Source: an uncultured Lachnospiraceae bacterium (lineage in GTDB: Bacteria > Bacillota > Clostridia > Lachnospirales > Lachnospiraceae). From it: 64,000 bases of DNA. Positions within the stretch are counted from its first letter, which is position 1, and each line of letters opens with the position of its first letter. Both the position numbers and the translations under genes were made by a program. The notes below the pieces were generated by a model that saw only the letters and a program-made list of their open reading frames with translations, was not told the origin of the DNA and did not search any database. Positions 33,765 through 41,867 of the stretch are shown here, in pieces. The stretch lies in contig CAJUEY010000004.1 in assembly GCA_910585825.1 (NCBI GenBank), forward strand, positions 1-64,000. Direction: 5' to 3'.

Positions 33765-33815
33765 GATATACTCTTCTAATATCCCTTTATGTCTGAAAGA
33801 CGGGCAATAATTAGG
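33764..33815 (+). repeat. Intergenic hairpin repeat, copy 3 (diverged)
   Basis: GGATAT (33764-33769) pairs with ATATCC (33779-33784), giving the core TATCCCTTTAT, followed by the small hairpin GTC-TGAAA-GAC (33791-33801) and GGGCAATAA. The order matches copies at 23585-23646 and 40863-40911, with different stem bases. Confidence 0.5.
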
Positions 33816-33832
33816 ATAAGATGAAGAGGAAT

Positions 33833-33863
33833 GTGCATATAGTAATATATATGCACTTTTTTT
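33833..33863 (+). terminator. Rho-independent terminator after gerW
   Basis: GTGCATAT (33833-33840) pairs with ATATGCAC (33849-33856), followed by seven T. Confidence 0.85.
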
Positions 33864-33879
33864 GTGGGAAGGCGTAAGT

Positions 33880-34017
33880 ATGAGGAGACTCATTGGATAT
33901 TCATTATTTTGTATCGGCATAGGCATGCTGATTATGTGCTTTATAGAAAGCGGATTTCTTACATTTTTACTGATTACAGCCTGTATGGTTTTGGGATATT
34001 TTTTATTCTGCTGTTAA
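33880..34017 (+). CDS. Small hydrophobic membrane protein (45 aa)
   Basis: MRRLIGYSLFCIGIGMLIMC then two predicted membrane segments ending FLFCC. The ribosome binding site GGGAAGG is 6-8 bases upstream of the ATG. It has no homologue I recognise. It lies 16 bases after the gerW terminator, so it would need its own promoter or read-through. Two membrane helices, a dibasic start and Cys pairs are typical of tiny Clostridial membrane proteins, but coding status rests only on the RBS and hydrophobicity. Confidence 0.5.
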   Translation: MRRLIGYSLFCIGIGMLIMCFIESGFLTFLLITACMVLGYFLFCC

Positions 34018-34157
34018 AGAGACAGGCATAGAATACGAAGCGGAGCGTTTTGCCGCAGGAAACAAGACGCCTGAAAAACAGTCAGGATTTCTGTAACAAC
34101 TCCTCCGTCTTTAGAAGTTCTGACAGAGGATGTACCGATTTTAATGGAGGCAGTAAT

Positions 34158-34760
34158 ATGAATTTTGATATAAACAACTTAAAGTGGACAAGAAAACCTG
34201 CGGATTATACTGTATCTGAGGATAAAATTGAAATTACAACAACTCCTCACACGGATTTATGGCAGAGAACATACTATCATTTCAGAAATGACAATGCACC
34301 TGTTCTGCAGATGGAGACGCATGAAAAATACTTTTCCTTTACAGTAAAGACAGAATTTGAAAGCAGGCGCCGATTTGACCAATGCGGAATTGTGATGTAC
34401 CTTGACAGCGAGAATTGGCTAAAAGGTTCGATCGAATACGAGAACGAAAAATTCCAGCATCTTGGAAGCGTTGTGACAAACAATGGCTATTCGGATTGGG
34501 CAACAACGGAAATCAATGCTTCCGTAAAATCAATGTGGTATAGGTTTAGCCGCAGAGAAGATGACTATTGCATCGAGTGTTCGGAAGATGGCGCTTCTTT
34601 CAAACAGATGCGTATATGTCATATGTGGAACGGCGGCGGAACAATTCGGTTTGGCATTTATGCTTGCAGTCCTGAAGAATCATCTTTTAAGGCAACGTTT
34701 ACCAATATGGAAATAACGGAATGTAAGTGGCTTGCTCATAACGGACAGCAGCCGGATTGA
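34158..34760 (+). CDS. DUF1349 domain-containing protein (concanavalin-like fold)
   Basis: 200 residues. TPHTDLWQRTYYHFRNDNAP, DQCGIVMYLDSENWLKGSIE and VTNNGYSDWATTEIN are typical of DUF1349 (yeast YLR-type 'regulation of enolase 1' family). The fold is a beta sandwich like carbohydrate-binding lectins; no catalytic role is proven. ATG 34158 has TGGAGG upstream; an in-frame ATG at 34050 has no site. No signal peptide, so it is cytoplasmic. Confidence 0.8.
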   Translation: MNFDINNLKWTRKPADYTVSEDKIEITTTPHTDLWQRTYYHFRNDNAPVLQMETHEKYFSFTVKTEFESRRRFDQCGIVMYLDSENWLKGSIEYENEKFQHLGSVVTNNGYSDWATTEINASVKSMWYRFSRREDDYCIECSEDGASFKQMRICHMWNGGGTIRFGIYACSPEESSFKATFTNMEITECKWLAHNGQQPD

Positions 34761-34837
34761 GAGTGTCAAAGAGACAGACTTAACAAAAGCATACATTCTT
34801 TTATTTCCATTTAAAAAATCGTGCGGAGGCGATTGAG

Positions 34838-35109
34838 ATGAGTATATTTGAATATGATGAAGAGAAACATTTAATAAACGAACGGGAATATGCTTATAAT
34901 CAGGGAATGGTACAAGGTGAAAAATCGGCGAGCAGCGAGGAGAACAAAAAGCCAAAATAGAGGGAATCTGAATTTGGATCAGGGGATATCTTGAGGAGGG
35001 AGTATCGAAAGAGAGGATTCTGCAGCTGCTAGGGAAATTTTATTCTCTCAGTAAAGAAGAGGCAGAAGTATATTATACGGAAATAGAAAGCAGCAGAACA
35101 CATAACTGA
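34838..35109 (+). pseudogene. C-terminal remnant of an Rpn/PD-(D/E)XK transposase-like gene, frameshifted
   Basis: MSIFEYDEEKHLINEREYAY in one frame (34838-34960), then KERILQLLGKFYSLSKEEAE in another frame ending at 35109, together match the usual tail of Rpn recombination-promoting nucleases (PF12784). The catalytic N-terminal domain is absent and a frameshift lies at about 34920-34970. It is a relic and unlikely to be functional. Confidence 0.65.
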
Positions 35110-35141
35110 CAGAAAATAAACAGGGCGGATAAAAGTATATG

Positions 35142-35169
35142 GGGCAATTCCCTAAGAAAGGAATTGCCC
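35142..35169. terminator. Hairpin between the Rpn relic and the MerR gene
   Basis: GGGCAATTCC (35142-35151) pairs perfectly with GGAATTGCCC (35160-35169). It lies 13 bases past the stop of the minus-strand regulator and probably terminates it; T runs are weak on both sides. Confidence 0.6.
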
Positions 35170-35181
35170 AGGGGTAATACT

Positions 35182-36030
35182 TTATTTGAGATGGAAATTG
35201 CGGAACGAAAACCAGAATCCGATTACCGCATAAACCGTTAAAAAGGCTCCGATGATGAAACTTCCTCTGGTGAGCGCAAAAAATGCAAACAGGAGGAGAG
35301 GAAGCATTGTGTATTTGTAAACACGGTACATGCAGCGACAGATTTTGCTGCGTTTGGCATCGACTTCTTTATACTCTTCCTGAAGAAGTTCAGGATGCGT
35401 CATTTTACAGACTATAATTGCGCCGAATCTGCCAAATTCACGGTGAGCTTTGTATTCCAGACCATCAATCTCAAATTTCGGATACATCCCTTCTTCCGTA
35501 ACGATCAGATTCAGATTGTTTTCCCTGCCGTAGGCGCAGAGCTCATCGGTAAATTCTTCTTTGGTCATAACCATTGTGTTTGGCACAAATCGGAAATCCT
35601 TTTTTTGTTCTGTCAGCGCGATTTTTTTGTAATCATTTAAAATAGTCATAAAACGTCCTCCTTTTCTTTCCATATCCTCCATTTTTAATAGAGCGTCTTT
35701 AAAATTCGGCGGATTCTTTTTGGAATGGAGCAAAAACCGGCACATTTTAATCGTGCCATCCAGATCGCTTTGCTTCTCTGACAAAAGATCTAATTGCTGC
35801 TGAATGATGGAGTATGGATCGGCTCCGTTTAGGATCTGATGAATATGTTCAATTGAAATATCCAGTTTGCGGAGCAGTTTGATCTGCAGCAGCGTCTCCA
35901 CATCTTCCTGTGAATAGTCCCGGTAGCTGTTCTCCTCATTGCGCATCGGAGAAAGCAGTCCTTTTTTTTCATAAAAACGTATGTTTTGTTTTGTGATTCC
36001 TGTCAGAGCTTCCGCTTCTTTGATGTTCAT
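35182..36030 (-). CDS. MerR-family regulator with C-terminal membrane segments
   Basis: 282 residues. MerR winged helix at the N-terminus (MNIKEAEALTGITKQNIRFY, then KKGLLSP), a coiled-coil dimerisation helix (~75-110), a DUF2812-like middle (~130-225) and two hydrophobic segments near the end (~235-275, LPLLLFAFFAL and IIGAFLTVYAVIGFWFSF). ATG 36030 has AGAGGTG 8 bases upstream; a TTG two codons earlier is less likely. A membrane-anchored DNA-binding protein would sense an envelope signal. It has no obvious target gene beside it, so autoregulation or a distant target must be assumed. Confidence 0.85.
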   Translation of the reverse strand: MNIKEAEALTGITKQNIRFYEKKGLLSPMRNEENSYRDYSQEDVETLLQIKLLRKLDISIEHIHQILNGADPYSIIQQQLDLLSEKQSDLDGTIKMCRFLLHSKKNPPNFKDALLKMEDMERKGGRFMTILNDYKKIALTEQKKDFRFVPNTMVMTKEEFTDELCAYGRENNLNLIVTEEGMYPKFEIDGLEYKAHREFGRFGAIIVCKMTHPELLQEEYKEVDAKRSKICRCMYRVYKYTMLPLLLFAFFALTRGSFIIGAFLTVYAVIGFWFSFRNFHLK

Positions 36031-36231
36031 GATCAATCACCTCTTTCTTTTGGTTTCTAAGAAGACTATAAAGGATATAGTCGGTATAAGGTCAATAGGA
36101 TATTTGAAAAAATAAAAAATTATGCGGCATTAAGACGGAATTGCTGCAAAAACAGCAGGGAGAAAGGATTTGACCTGGATCTTAAGCATACATAAGAGGA
36201 CTGTATGTTTCGTTCAGGAGAAAAAGATACA

Positions 36232-36272
36232 GTAAAAAGAAAGAGAAACAGCTTCTTTTTGAAGTGTTTCTC
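36232..36272 (-). terminator. Rho-independent terminator of rpmB
   Basis: On the minus strand GAGAAACACTTC (36272-36261) pairs with GAAGCTGTTTCTC (36255-36243, one mismatch) around an A5 loop, followed by a T-rich run. It is 31 bases after the rpmB stop. Confidence 0.8.
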
Positions 36273-36303
36273 CTGTGATAATCTTGTTTCTATTCCGGAA
36301 ATC

Positions 36304-36489
36304 TTATACTCTGTCTACTTTGTCGCTCTTTAAGCATCGTGTGCATACATATAACCGTTTCGGTACTCCGTTTACTTTACATCTTACACGCTTAATGTTT
36401 GATTTCCACATTCTATTTGTCTTTTTATGAGAATGGCTTACATTATTACCAAAATGAGCGCCCTTGCCACAAACTGAACACTTTGCCAT
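36304..36489 (-). CDS. rpmB: 50S ribosomal protein L28
   Basis: 61 residues: MAKCSVCGKGAHFGNNVSHS, then KRLYVCTRCLKSDKV. It carries both CxxC zinc pairs, so it is the zinc-binding (C+) form. ATG 36489 has GGAGGTG upstream. It is divergent from the Asp23 gene, as rpmB is from yloU in B. subtilis. A perfect GTTTAC-type inverted repeat lies in its leader (36514-36533). Confidence 0.97.
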   Translation of the reverse strand: MAKCSVCGKGAHFGNNVSHSHKKTNRMWKSNIKRVRCKVNGVPKRLYVCTRCLKSDKVDRV

Positions 36490-36513
36490 GACTGCACCTC
36501 CTTGCATTTATTA

Positions 36514-36533
36514 AGTTTACTGAACTGTAAACT
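36514..36533 (-). promoter_or_regulatory. Inverted repeat in the rpmB leader
   Basis: AGTTTAC (36514-36520) and GTAAACT (36527-36533) form a perfect 7-bp inverted repeat with a 6-base loop, between the rpmB promoter and its ribosome binding site. It could be a leader hairpin or an operator. Confidence 0.4.
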
Positions 36534-36546
36534 CATAACATGATTT

Positions 36547-36575
36547 ATTCTAGCAGATCGCATTTCATAATGCAA
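36547..36575 (-). promoter_or_regulatory. Putative sigma-A promoter of rpmB
   Basis: On the minus strand TTGCAT (36575-36570), 17 bases, TAGAAT (36552-36547). Confidence 0.6.
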
Positions 36576-36615
36576 GAAATTTTTTCATTCTTTTATATAT
36601 ATTTTTAACTAAGGT

Positions 36616-36643
36616 TTGATTTTTTGCAAAAAATGGGTATAAT
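36616..36643 (+). promoter_or_regulatory. Putative sigma-A promoter of the Asp23-DAK2-recG operon
   Basis: TTGATT (36616-36621), 16 bases, TATAAT (36638-36643), 82 bp upstream of the Asp23 start. Confidence 0.6.
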
Positions 36644-36724
36644 GATTATGTCAGTATGCTGTTTGATATACGGTCATGGAGGGAACAGTTACGTTTGACT
36701 GATCAAAAATATGGAGGTCAAAGT

Positions 36725-37084
36725 ATGAAAGGACAAATAGAAACCGGTTTGGGTACAATCCTGATTAATCATGAAGTAATCGCAACTTATGCAGGATCTG
36801 TAGCAGTGGGATGTTTTGGAATTGTGGGAATGGCTGCGGTGAATATGAAAGACGGTCTCGTTCGACTGCTGAAGAAAGATTATATTACCCATGGTATCAA
36901 TGTAACCGTTACAAAGGAGAATAAGATTAAAATTGATTTTCATGTTATCGTTTCTTATGGTGTCAGCATCCATACGGTTTCTGACAACTTAATTGATACG
37001 GTAAGATATAAAGTAGAGGAGTTTACCGGACTGGAAATTGAGAAGATCAATATTTACGTTGAAGGCGTAAGAGTCATCGATTAA
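36725..37084 (+). CDS. Asp23/Gls24 family envelope stress protein (YloU-like)
   Basis: 119 residues: GQIETGLGTILINHEVIATY, AGSVAVGCFGIVGMA and the end IEKINIYVEGVRVI define the Asp23/DUF322 family. The family is membrane-associated through partners and linked to cell-wall homeostasis. ATG 36725 with GGAGGTC upstream is chosen over an in-frame ATG at 36656. It is 13 bp upstream of the DAK2 gene; the same pair (yloU-yloV) occurs in B. subtilis. Confidence 0.93.
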   Translation: MKGQIETGLGTILINHEVIATYAGSVAVGCFGIVGMAAVNMKDGLVRLLKKDYITHGINVTVTKENKIKIDFHVIVSYGVSIHTVSDNLIDTVRYKVEEFTGLEIEKINIYVEGVRVID

Positions 37085-37097
37085 GGAGGATTTAAAA

Positions 37098-38792
37098 GTG
37101 GAAATCAATTCGATAAATGCTGCCGTGTTTACAAAAATGTTTTTGGCAGGAGCGGCAAATTTAGAGGCCAAAAAAGAATGGATCAATGAATTAAATGTAT
37201 TTCCGGTACCGGACGGTGATACCGGTACGAATATGTCTATGACAATTCTTTCTGCGGCAAAAGAAGTGGAGTCTCTGGTAAATCCTGATATGAAAGCGGT
37301 GGCAAAAGCGATTTCCTCCGGTTCTCTTAGAGGGGCGAGGGGGAATTCCGGCGTTATCTTATCCCAGCTGTTTCGTGGGTTTGCCAAAGTGATCGCAGAA
37401 TATGACAATATTACGGTTCCGGTTATGGCCCGCGCCATGGAAAAGGCAACGGAGACCGCTTATAAGGCTGTTATGAAGCCGAAAGAAGGTACGATTCTTA
37501 CGGTAGCCAAAGGGGCGGCTCAGAAGGGAATGGAATTGGCCGAGACGACAACAGATCTGATTGTATTTGTTGAGGCCGTCATCAAAGAGGCGGACAGAGT
37601 GCTGGCGAAGACGCCGGATATGCTGCCGGTATTAAAACAAGCGGGTGTAGTAGATTCCGGAGGACAGGGATTGGTGGAGGTTTTGCGCGGCGGACTTATG
37701 GCGCTGCATGGAAAAGAGATGAAATTTACCACAGTATCCACAGACGCTTCTTCAAAGGCTGTAGGAGAGAATTCCTATATTGACGCTCAGGCAAATCAGG
37801 AAATTAAATTTGCTTATTGTACGCAGTTTTTAATTATGTTAGAGAAACCCTTCAGTGAAAGAAAAGAGAGGGAGTTTAAATCTTATCTGGAAGAAATCGG
37901 AGATTCTATCGTTGTTGTGGCGGATGACGAGATCGTAAAGGTACACGTACATACCAACGATCCGGGACTTGCAATGCAAAGAGGTCTCACGTACGGCAGT
38001 TTAACGACGATTATCATTGAAAATATGAAATTGGAGCGGGATGAGAAAATTTCCGCTATGAAGGAAAAAGAAATGCAGGGTATGGCAAATACTGTTCCTG
38101 CAGAAAAGGAAGATAAGAACATAGAGCCGTCGAAAGAAATGGGCTTTGTGGCAGTTTCCATTGGAGAAGGTCTGAATGAGATTTTCAAAGGTCTTGGCGC
38201 AGACTATATTATTGAAGGCGGGCAGACGATGAATCCCAGTACGGAAGATGTACTGCAGGCAATTTCTCATGTGAATGCCAAGAATGTATTCATCCTTCCC
38301 AACAATAAAAATATCATTCTTGCAGCCAATCAGGCGGCCGGCCTTTGTGAGGATAAAAATATTATCGTAATCCCCACGAAGACAATTCCTCAGGGAATTA
38401 CTGCACTGATTAACTTTATTCCGGAACAGACGCCGGAAGAAAACGAAACTCATATGAATACAGAAATCGGTCTCATAAAGACCGGACAGGTAACCTATGC
38501 AATCCGGGATACGGAAATTGACGACAAAAAGATCCATGAGGGCGACTACATGGGAATCGGCGATTCATCTATCCTTGCTGTAGGAAGCGATATCAAGGCG
38601 GTTGCCATGGAAATGGTAGAGCAGATGATTGATGAAGATTCTGCCCTTGTCAGTATTTATTACGGATCAGACGGCAATGCACAAGAGGCAGAGAAATTTT
38701 CCAATCTGATTACGGCAAAGCACCCGGATCTGGAAGTGGAAATTAGTGAGGGCGGACAGCCGATTTATTATTATATTGTGTCTGTGGAGTAG
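37098..38792 (+). CDS. DAK2/DegV-fold protein, FakA-like fatty acid kinase (YloV)
   Basis: 564 residues. An N-terminal DhaL (DAK2) domain with PVPDGDTGTNMSMT and SLRGARGNSGVILSQLFRGF (ATP and Mg binding), a middle domain and a C-terminal DegV-like fold. FakA with FakB phosphorylates exogenous fatty acids for phospholipid synthesis in Firmicutes. Start is GTG 37098 after AAGGAGG. No fakB is in the window. Neighbours Asp23 and recG match the B. subtilis order, without the serine dehydratase genes that lie between there. Confidence 0.9.
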   Translation: MEINSINAAVFTKMFLAGAANLEAKKEWINELNVFPVPDGDTGTNMSMTILSAAKEVESLVNPDMKAVAKAISSGSLRGARGNSGVILSQLFRGFAKVIAEYDNITVPVMARAMEKATETAYKAVMKPKEGTILTVAKGAAQKGMELAETTTDLIVFVEAVIKEADRVLAKTPDMLPVLKQAGVVDSGGQGLVEVLRGGLMALHGKEMKFTTVSTDASSKAVGENSYIDAQANQEIKFAYCTQFLIMLEKPFSERKEREFKSYLEEIGDSIVVVADDEIVKVHVHTNDPGLAMQRGLTYGSLTTIIIENMKLERDEKISAMKEKEMQGMANTVPAEKEDKNIEPSKEMGFVAVSIGEGLNEIFKGLGADYIIEGGQTMNPSTEDVLQAISHVNAKNVFILPNNKNIILAANQAAGLCEDKNIIVIPTKTIPQGITALINFIPEQTPEENETHMNTEIGLIKTGQVTYAIRDTEIDDKKIHEGDYMGIGDSSILAVGSDIKAVAMEMVEQMIDEDSALVSIYYGSDGNAQEAEKFSNLITAKHPDLEVEISEGGQPIYYYIVSVE

Positions 38793-38801
38793 GTAGCATT
38801 T

Positions 38802-40850
38802 ATGGAATTAAAATCACCGATTACAGCAATCAAAGGAATCGGGAGCCAGACTGAAAAACGGATGAATCGAATCGGAGTATATACCGTAAGGGATATACTC
38901 CTTCATTATCCCAGAGATTATGTGCAGTTTCATGCTCCCGTAAAACCGGCGGAATTAAACGCAGAGGGACATTATGCCGTCATCGGCAGAGTGATGACGG
39001 TGCCGGTTTTAAAACGGACAAACCGAATGGAAATCGTACAGGCCAAAGCGGGGGATTTATCCGGGACGATGGATCTGATCTGGTTTCGCATGCCTTATAT
39101 GAGATCCAAAATCAAATTGGGTGAGATTTATGTCTTTTATGGAAAGGCCAGAAAAAAGGGCAGAGGTTATGGTATGGAGCAGCCGGAGGTCTATTCCCTT
39201 GAGCAGTATCAGGAAAAAATGAAAACCCTGCAGCCTGTTTATGGAAAAACAGAGGGATTAAGCAACCAGATGTTTATGAAGGCCATTCGTCAGGTTTTGG
39301 AAGACGATTTTTTAACTTATGATTATCTTCCGGAATCCATTCGCAGGAAAGAAGAGCTTTGTGAATACAATTTTGCGATTCGTCAAATTCATTTTCCGGA
39401 CAATATGGAAAGTCTGATTATCGCCAGAAAACGTCTGGTGTTTGATGAATTTTTTCTTTTTATTTTAAATATTCAGCTGCAGAAAGAGAAAAAAGACGCT
39501 GTTCACAATGACTTTCCTGTTAAAAACGAAACAGTGATCCCTTACATTCTGGCGCATCTTCCCTATGATCTGACGAAGGCCCAGAAAAAATGTCTGGACG
39601 AGATTATTTCGGATCTGAAAAAAGGAACTGTCATGCAGCGTCTGATTCAGGGAGATGTCGGTTCCGGCAAGACGATTGTGGCATTTTTATGTATGGCGCT
39701 TATGGGAGAAAACGGGTATCAGTCTGCGCTTATGGCGCCGACGGAGGTACTGGCAAGGCAGCATTATGAAACGTTTACGGCGATGTGCGGGGAATATGAG
39801 CTGGAGCGGAAAGTGATTCTTCTGACCGGATCTTTGACTGCAAAAGAAAAGCGTTTGGCATATGAAGATATGCGGCTGTATCCGGACGCCATGATTATCG
39901 GAACACAGGCTTTGATTCAGGAAAAAGCAGTGTATCAGAATCTGGGACTGGTGATTACTGACGAACAGCATCGGTTTGGTGTCCGTCAGAGAGAGACACT
40001 GGCGGAAAAGGGCGCGTTTCCTCATATTTTGGTGATGAGCGCTACGCCGATTCCCAGGACGCTGGCCATTATTATTTACGGGGATATGGACATTTCGGTG
40101 ATTGATGAAGTTCCGGCGAAACGCCTGCCGAATAAAAACTGCGTGGTCGGAACTTCCTATCGGAATACGGCTTATGAATTTATACGAAAAGAAATACAAA
40201 AAGGACATCAGGCCTATGTGATCTGTCCGTTGGTGGAAGAAAGCGAAGAGCTGGATGCCGAAAATGTGGCGGATTATACGAAAAAACTTGAGAATTATTA
40301 CCAGGGAGCTGCAAAAATCGGCTGTCTGAACGGGAAAATGCGTCCTGCCGATAAAAATCAGGTGATGGTGGCGTTTGCAAACGGAGAAATTGATGTTCTG
40401 GTGTCTACGACAGTGGTCGAAGTGGGCGTAAATGTGCCAAACGCTACGGTGATGATGATTGAAAATGCAGAACGTTTCGGACTGGCCCAGCTGCATCAGC
40501 TCCGTGGGAGAGTCGGGAGAGGAGAGGCGCAGTCTTACTGCATTATGGTGGACAATGCGCAGAGTAAGGAATCAAAGAAAAGGCTTGAGATTTTAAACCG
40601 CTCCAATGACGGATTTTTTATTGCGGGAGAAGATCTAAAGCTCCGGGGTCCGGGAGATTTCTTTGGAATCCGGCAGAGCGGCGATCTGGCCTTTTCCATT
40701 GCAGATATTTATCAGGATGCGGATGTGTTAAAAATGGCGGCGGAGGATGTGAAGGAGCTGCTTTCAGATGATCCGGAGCTTTCAAAGGAAGAGAATGCGA
40801 AACTTTTGCTGCTTGCGCAGACATATCGGAAAGAGGGTATGTCGCTGTGA
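38802..40850 (+). CDS. recG: ATP-dependent DNA helicase RecG
   Basis: 682 residues. The N-terminal wedge (OB) domain is followed by helicase motifs: Walker A GDVGSGKT, the DEQH box (ITDEQHRFGVRQR), SATPIPRTL, and motif VI with QLRGRVGRGEAQSYC; the TRG motif region is near the end. It reverses stalled forks and processes branched DNA. It begins 9 bp after the DAK2 gene and ends the operon. Confidence 0.97.
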   Translation: MELKSPITAIKGIGSQTEKRMNRIGVYTVRDILLHYPRDYVQFHAPVKPAELNAEGHYAVIGRVMTVPVLKRTNRMEIVQAKAGDLSGTMDLIWFRMPYMRSKIKLGEIYVFYGKARKKGRGYGMEQPEVYSLEQYQEKMKTLQPVYGKTEGLSNQMFMKAIRQVLEDDFLTYDYLPESIRRKEELCEYNFAIRQIHFPDNMESLIIARKRLVFDEFFLFILNIQLQKEKKDAVHNDFPVKNETVIPYILAHLPYDLTKAQKKCLDEIISDLKKGTVMQRLIQGDVGSGKTIVAFLCMALMGENGYQSALMAPTEVLARQHYETFTAMCGEYELERKVILLTGSLTAKEKRLAYEDMRLYPDAMIIGTQALIQEKAVYQNLGLVITDEQHRFGVRQRETLAEKGAFPHILVMSATPIPRTLAIIIYGDMDISVIDEVPAKRLPNKNCVVGTSYRNTAYEFIRKEIQKGHQAYVICPLVEESEELDAENVADYTKKLENYYQGAAKIGCLNGKMRPADKNQVMVAFANGEIDVLVSTTVVEVGVNVPNATVMMIENAERFGLAQLHQLRGRVGRGEAQSYCIMVDNAQSKESKKRLEILNRSNDGFFIAGEDLKLRGPGDFFGIRQSGDLAFSIADIYQDADVLKMAAEDVKELLSDDPELSKEENAKLLLLAQTYRKEGMSL

Positions 40851-40862
40851 AAAGAAGAGGCC

Positions 40863-40911
40863 GGGTATCCCTTGATATGCTGAAAAGATGCATAGCAATA
40901 AGGAAAGGACG
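40863..40911 (+). repeat. Intergenic hairpin repeat, copy 2
   Basis: Core GGGTATCCCTTGAT (40863-40876) is followed by the hairpin TATGC-TGAAAAGAT-GCATA (40876-40894) and then GCAATAAGGAAAGGA, which supplies the ribosome binding site of the next gene. The core is identical to copy 1 over 14 bases while the stem bases differ and still pair. Confidence 0.65.
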
Positions 40912-40920
40912 TGATCTAAG

Positions 40921-41400
40921 ATGAAAAAAACGGAAGAGAAAACAAATGCAATCCGGCTGTTGGAGCAGAAAAAGATTAAATTTGAAACGCATAATTATGT
41001 GCAGTCAGGAGCGGTCGGAGGATTAGACGTTGCAGCCGCTTTAGGCGAGAATCCGGATCAGGCATTTAAAACGCTGGTTACTGTTGGAAAATCCGGCATG
41101 AATTATGTGTTTCTGACACCGGTCAGCCGGGAACTGGATTTAAAAAAAGCGGCTGCGGCAGTTCAGGAAAAAAGCATTGCAATGATAAAATCAAAGGATT
41201 TGCTGCAATTAACAGGTTATATACACGGAGGATGTTCTCCGATCGGGATGAAAAAGAGCTTTCCTACGGTGATTGACAGCAGCGCGGAAAATTATGAGAC
41301 AATTTTTTTCAGCGGCGGAAAGATTGGTTTTCAGATTGAAATCAGTCTGGATGAATTAAAGAAGGCGCTTCACTTTAAACTGGAAAAGATAGCGGTATAA
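40921..41400 (+). CDS. YbaK/EbsC-type Cys-tRNA(Pro)/aminoacyl-tRNA deacylase
   Basis: 159 residues: NAIRLLEQKKIKFETHNY, VTVGKSGMNYVFLTPVSREL and GGCSPIGMKKSFPTVID match the YbaK (Cys-tRNA(Pro) deacylase) subfamily. It hydrolyses mischarged tRNA in trans. Start ATG 40921 has AAGGAAAGGA about 12 bases upstream. It is the last intact housekeeping gene before the block of gene relics. Confidence 0.93.
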   Translation: MKKTEEKTNAIRLLEQKKIKFETHNYVQSGAVGGLDVAAALGENPDQAFKTLVTVGKSGMNYVFLTPVSRELDLKKAAAAVQEKSIAMIKSKDLLQLTGYIHGGCSPIGMKKSFPTVIDSSAENYETIFFSGGKIGFQIEISLDELKKALHFKLEKIAV

Positions 41401-41467
41401 AGATTTTTGCAGAGAGACGGGCGCTTTGCTTTCAGGCGCCGGCTCTGTCCCGGCAGAACCGGAGGAA

Positions 41468-41616
41468 TCAGCCTCCCAGCGTTACGTCCTGTTTTTGATA
41501 CCATTGCAGCGCATCTGAAACATGCTTTTCCTGAAAATCCGGCCATAAATCATCCACGATATAAAAATCGGCATACACGGTCTGCAGCGGCAGGAAACCG
41601 GACAGACGGCGCATAA
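41468..41616 (-). pseudogene. C-terminal relic of a second cis-prenyltransferase (UppS-like)
   Basis: The minus-strand frame ending at TGA 41470-41468 reads RRLSGFLPLQTVYADF, then YIVDDLWPDF and DALQWYQKQDVTLGG. This is the conserved end of UppS-family enzymes (RLSxFLxxQ...WPDF...GG), distinct from the intact uppS of this window. About 50 residues remain; the upstream part is replaced by unrelated sequence near 41620. A plus-strand 69-codon reading frame over the same bases is a shadow of it. Confidence 0.6.
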
Positions 41617-41850
41617 ATTTGTGTAAAGCGCCAAAATGCTGAAAATTCAGATGATTTTATCAAAAAGCAGGGATATCGATATGTGCAGAATATGTTAAAG
41701 GGTTTGTCGGAACAGGAACTGCAAGACGAGAAGCTATGAAAGATGGTTCTGAAGAAGTGTATTGAAAATAAAGCTGATATAGGTTCTATGGCTTATGAAA
41801 AAACAGCACGGCAATGGTGCAAAAGATATAAGATTGATATTGTTGAATAA
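41617..41850 (+). pseudogene. C-terminal relic of an unrecognised gene, interrupted by TGA
   Basis: One frame reads DDFIKKQGYRYVQNMLKGLS and continues with an in-frame TGA at 41737-41739, then MVLKKCIENKADIGSMAYEK up to TAA 41848-41850. The peptide looks like real helical coding sequence on both sides of the stop. No start or N-terminal part is present. It precedes the next relic at the spacing expected of an operon. Confidence 0.5.
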
Positions 41851-41867
41851 TGGAAAGAGGTGTTTAG

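Noticed and set aside
23585..40911. CRISPR array
   Set aside because: The three repeats are far apart, between genes and without spacers; they are dispersed elements, not an array. No CRISPR array or cas gene is in the window.
41407..41616. A 69-codon plus-strand reading frame
   Set aside because: It is the shadow of the UppS-like relic on the minus strand; its composition (Arg-rich, no family) is not that of a gene.
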